This document shows positions 6,059 to 7,920 of a stretch of DNA of 7,920 nucleotides, in pieces. The stretch covers positions 1 to 7,920 of the forward strand of contig CADEDU010000128.1 of NCBI GenBank assembly GCA_902826155.1. Reading direction: 5' to 3'. Under the pieces are notes generated by a model. It did no database searches, had not been told where the DNA came from, and was given only the letters and a program-made list of their open reading frames with translations. The DNA comes from an uncultured beta proteobacterium. GTDB taxonomy: Bacteria > Pseudomonadota > Gammaproteobacteria > Burkholderiales > SG8-39. The position numbers and the translations under genes were made by a program. Positions within the stretch are counted from its first letter, which is position 1. The number at the start of each line of letters is the position of its first letter.

Positions 6059-7920
6059 GTGAATGCACCCAGCGCTTCCGCGGGCTCGACCGCCTCGACG
6101 CGCCGGTTAGGCGAAACCTTCGTCGAAGCCGGGCTGATCACCGCGAGCCAGCTCGAACAGGCGCTCGGGCTGCAGGTACGCTGGGGCAGCCGGCTGGGCG
6201 AGATCGTGCTGGCGCAAGGCTGGGTGCGCGCGCTGCCGTTCTACCAGACGCTCGCGCGGCATCTGGGCGTGCCGTTCGTGAATCTGATCGAGCATCCGGC
6301 CGCGCCGGAGCTGGTCGACGATCGGCTGATCGAGGAATACAACAGCCGGCAGTATCTGCCGTGGCGCCGCGGCAACGACGGCGAGCTGATCGTGGCGTGC
6401 GCCGATCCGAGTCCGGCATTCGATGCGCTGTTGCGCGCCCGCTATGGCGAGAACGTGCGCACCGTCGTCACCTCCAAGTTCGACGTGCAATGGCATCTGC
6501 AGCGCACCAAGAGCGAGCGCATCACGGCGCAAGCCGTCGATACGCTGCATACCGCGCAACCGCGGCTCTCGGCGCGCACGGTGTTCACGCGCGGGCAACT
6601 GGTGTTCGCCTGGCTGGCAGTCACCGCGCTGCTGATGTGGCTCGCGTTCGCGCCATTCAGCATGCTGATCGCTGCCAACGCCGTGGCCACGGCGTTCCTG
6701 TTCGGCATCTTCGCGCTCAAGTTCGTGCTCGCCTGGCACGGCAGCACCTACCGGCTCGACTTCAAGGTGTCCGACGAGGACGTGCGCGCGCTCGACGACA
6801 CCAGTCTGCCCACGTACACGATCCTGGTGCCGATGTACCGCGAGGCCAATGTGCTGCCGACGCTTACCGCGGCGCTGCAGCGCATGGACTATCCGCAATC
6901 GAAGCTCGACGTGAAGCTGATCCTGGAGGCCGACGACATCGAGACGATCGAGGCGGCCAAGGCGCTGGGCCTGGCGTGCACGTTCGAGATCATCCGCGTG
7001 CCGCACTCGCTGCCGCGCACCAAGCCCAAGGCGTGCAACTACGCGTTGCCGTTCGCGCGCGGCGAGTTCATCACCATCTTCGATGCCGAGGATCAGCCCG
7101 AGCCCGATCAGCTGAAGAAGGCGGTGGTGGCGTTCCGGCGTGCGCCGCCCGACATGGTGTGCATGCAGGCGCGTCTGAACTACTACAACCCGGCGGAGAA
7201 CTGGCTCACGCGCATGTTCACGCTGGAGTATTCGCTGTGGTTCGACTACTTCCTGCCGGCGCTGGAACGCCTGCGCATTCCGATTCCGCTCGGCGGCACC
7301 TCGAACCACTTCCGCACCGCGCATCTGCGCGAGCTCAAGGCCTGGGATCCGTACAACGTCACAGAGGATGCCGATCTGGGCGTGCGCATGACGCAAGCGG
7401 GTCAGCGCGTGGGCGTGCTCAACACCACCACCTTCGAGGAAGCCAACGTCGATCTGGCCAACTGGCTGCGGCAGCGCTCGCGCTGGATCAAGGGTTACAT
7501 GCAGACCTACCTGGTGCACATGCGCGCACCGTGGAATCTGTATCGCTCGCTCGGCTTCCGTGGGTTTCTCGGCTTCCAGCTGTTCGTCGGCGGCACCTTC
7601 GTGACCGCGCTGGTGGCGCCGATCATGTGGGCCATCTATCTGCTGTGGCTGTTCACCGACACGCGCGCGTTCGATCCGATCTTTCCGCCGGCGATCCTGT
7701 ATCTGAGCATGGTGAACCTGCTGTTGGGCAACGGTTTTTTTATCTACCTCACGCTGCTCGCCGCGTTCAAGCGCCGGCTGTACTCGTTCGCACCCTACGC
7801 GTTCACCGTGCCGCTCTACTGGCTGATGCAATCGATCGCCGGCTACCGCGCGGCATGGCAGCTGCTGGTGCGCCCGTTTTATTGGGAGAAAACGATTCAT
7901 GGACTCAGCCGGTACGCTCA
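6059..7920 (+). CDS. MshEN-domain / family 2 processive glycosyltransferase, cellulose-synthase-like (620 codons visible, 3' truncated)
   Basis: Predicted inner-membrane synthase that polymerises and extrudes an exopolysaccharide under c-di-GMP control. An N-terminal MshEN domain (about 15-150) has both halves of the c-di-GMP-binding motif: RLGETFVEAG at 16-25, then L32, L36 and Q39, five residues, and RLGEIVLAQG at 45-54. Two membrane segments (about 180-226) follow. The GT2 domain has ILVPMYREAN (255-264), EADD (290-293), DAED (342-345), TEDADLG (435-441) and QRSRWIKG (472-479), matching the D, DxD, TED and Q(Q/R)xRW motifs of BcsA-type processive enzymes. Hydrophobic segments lie at about 504-532, 545-569 and 578-603, then FYWEKTIHG (607-615). 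The GTG start at 6059 is supported by GGGAG at 6047-6051. No stop is reached by the window end, so a C-terminal domain cannot be excluded. The Xanthomonas XagB and E. coli NfrB synthases are possible relatives; NfrB carries its MshEN domain at the other end. The polymer is unknown. Confidence 0.88.
   Translation, partial: MNAPSASAGSTASTRRLGETFVEAGLITASQLEQALGLQVRWGSRLGEIVLAQGWVRALPFYQTLARHLGVPFVNLIEHPAAPELVDDRLIEEYNSRQYLPWRRGNDGELIVACADPSPAFDALLRARYGENVRTVVTSKFDVQWHLQRTKSERITAQAVDTLHTAQPRLSARTVFTRGQLVFAWLAVTALLMWLAFAPFSMLIAANAVATAFLFGIFALKFVLAWHGSTYRLDFKVSDEDVRALDDTSLPTYTILVPMYREANVLPTLTAALQRMDYPQSKLDVKLILEADDIETIEAAKALGLACTFEIIRVPHSLPRTKPKACNYALPFARGEFITIFDAEDQPEPDQLKKAVVAFRRAPPDMVCMQARLNYYNPAENWLTRMFTLEYSLWFDYFLPALERLRIPIPLGGTSNHFRTAHLRELKAWDPYNVTEDADLGVRMTQAGQRVGVLNTTTFEEANVDLANWLRQRSRWIKGYMQTYLVHMRAPWNLYRSLGFRGFLGFQLFVGGTFVTALVAPIMWAIYLLWLFTDTRAFDPIFPPAILYLSMVNLLLGNGFFIYLTLLAAFKRRLYSFAPYAFTVPLYWLMQSIAGYRAAWQLLVRPFYWEKTIHGLSRYA

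Noticed and set aside
6107..7900. A 597-codon open frame on the - strand opposite the glycosyltransferase
   Set aside because: Its product is rich in Arg, His, Gln and Glu without any recognisable domain, as expected for the complement of a GC-rich gene, while the + strand frame has clear GT2 and MshEN motifs.
1..7920. CRISPR array, tRNA, rRNA or insertion sequence
   Set aside because: No regularly spaced repeats with spacers, no cloverleaf or rRNA-like sequence, and no transposase or terminal inverted repeats were seen.

Overview
The window is GC-rich, with codon third positions dominated by G and C, tightly packed genes all on the + strand, and Gram-negative envelope proteins (an outer-membrane barrel and a periplasmic BcsB-type protein). 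This points to a high-GC proteobacterium, perhaps beta- or gammaproteobacterial. The sequence alone does not fix the genus.

Region A (about 1-2731) looks like a catabolic operon. It holds an acyl-CoA dehydrogenase (8-1174), a LigB-type class III extradiol dioxygenase (1219-2232) and a divergent stand-alone CinA C-terminal-domain protein (2249-2731). Gaps are short and ribosome-binding sites are visible before the second and third genes. Together they suggest oxidation of an aromatic or other cyclic carboxylic acid through CoA thioesters with a ring-cleavage step; the substrate is unknown. Three details are odd: a perfect 13-bp tandem duplication of the start-codon region of the dioxygenase, a Gln where LigB enzymes carry a metal-binding His, and an Arg where PncC/CinA amidases carry the catalytic Lys.

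Region B (2732-3192) is about 460 bp without a convincing gene. It has a GC-rich first part with three imperfect 15-bp tandem units, an AT-rich island (about 2905-2985) with inverted repeats and a GATAAT box that probably carries the promoter of the next operon, and a leader of about 200 bp.

Region C (3193 to the window end) is an exopolysaccharide synthesis and secretion operon: a periplasmic BcsB-family protein with a C-terminal membrane anchor (3193-5094), an outer-membrane beta-barrel (5098-6036) and a processive family 2 glycosyltransferase (6059-7920, open at the window end). The glycosyltransferase has no PilZ domain in the visible part, but its N-terminus carries an MshEN (GspE N-terminal) domain with an intact two-part c-di-GMP-binding motif. 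The inferred machine is a cellulose-synthase-like complex. Polymer would be made and passed through the inner membrane by the glycosyltransferase, taken up by the BcsB-like periplasmic protein and released through the small barrel, with c-di-GMP sensed at the N-terminus of the synthase. It resembles the NfrA/NfrB and XagABC type of locus more than canonical bcsABZC. This is the most interesting system in the window.
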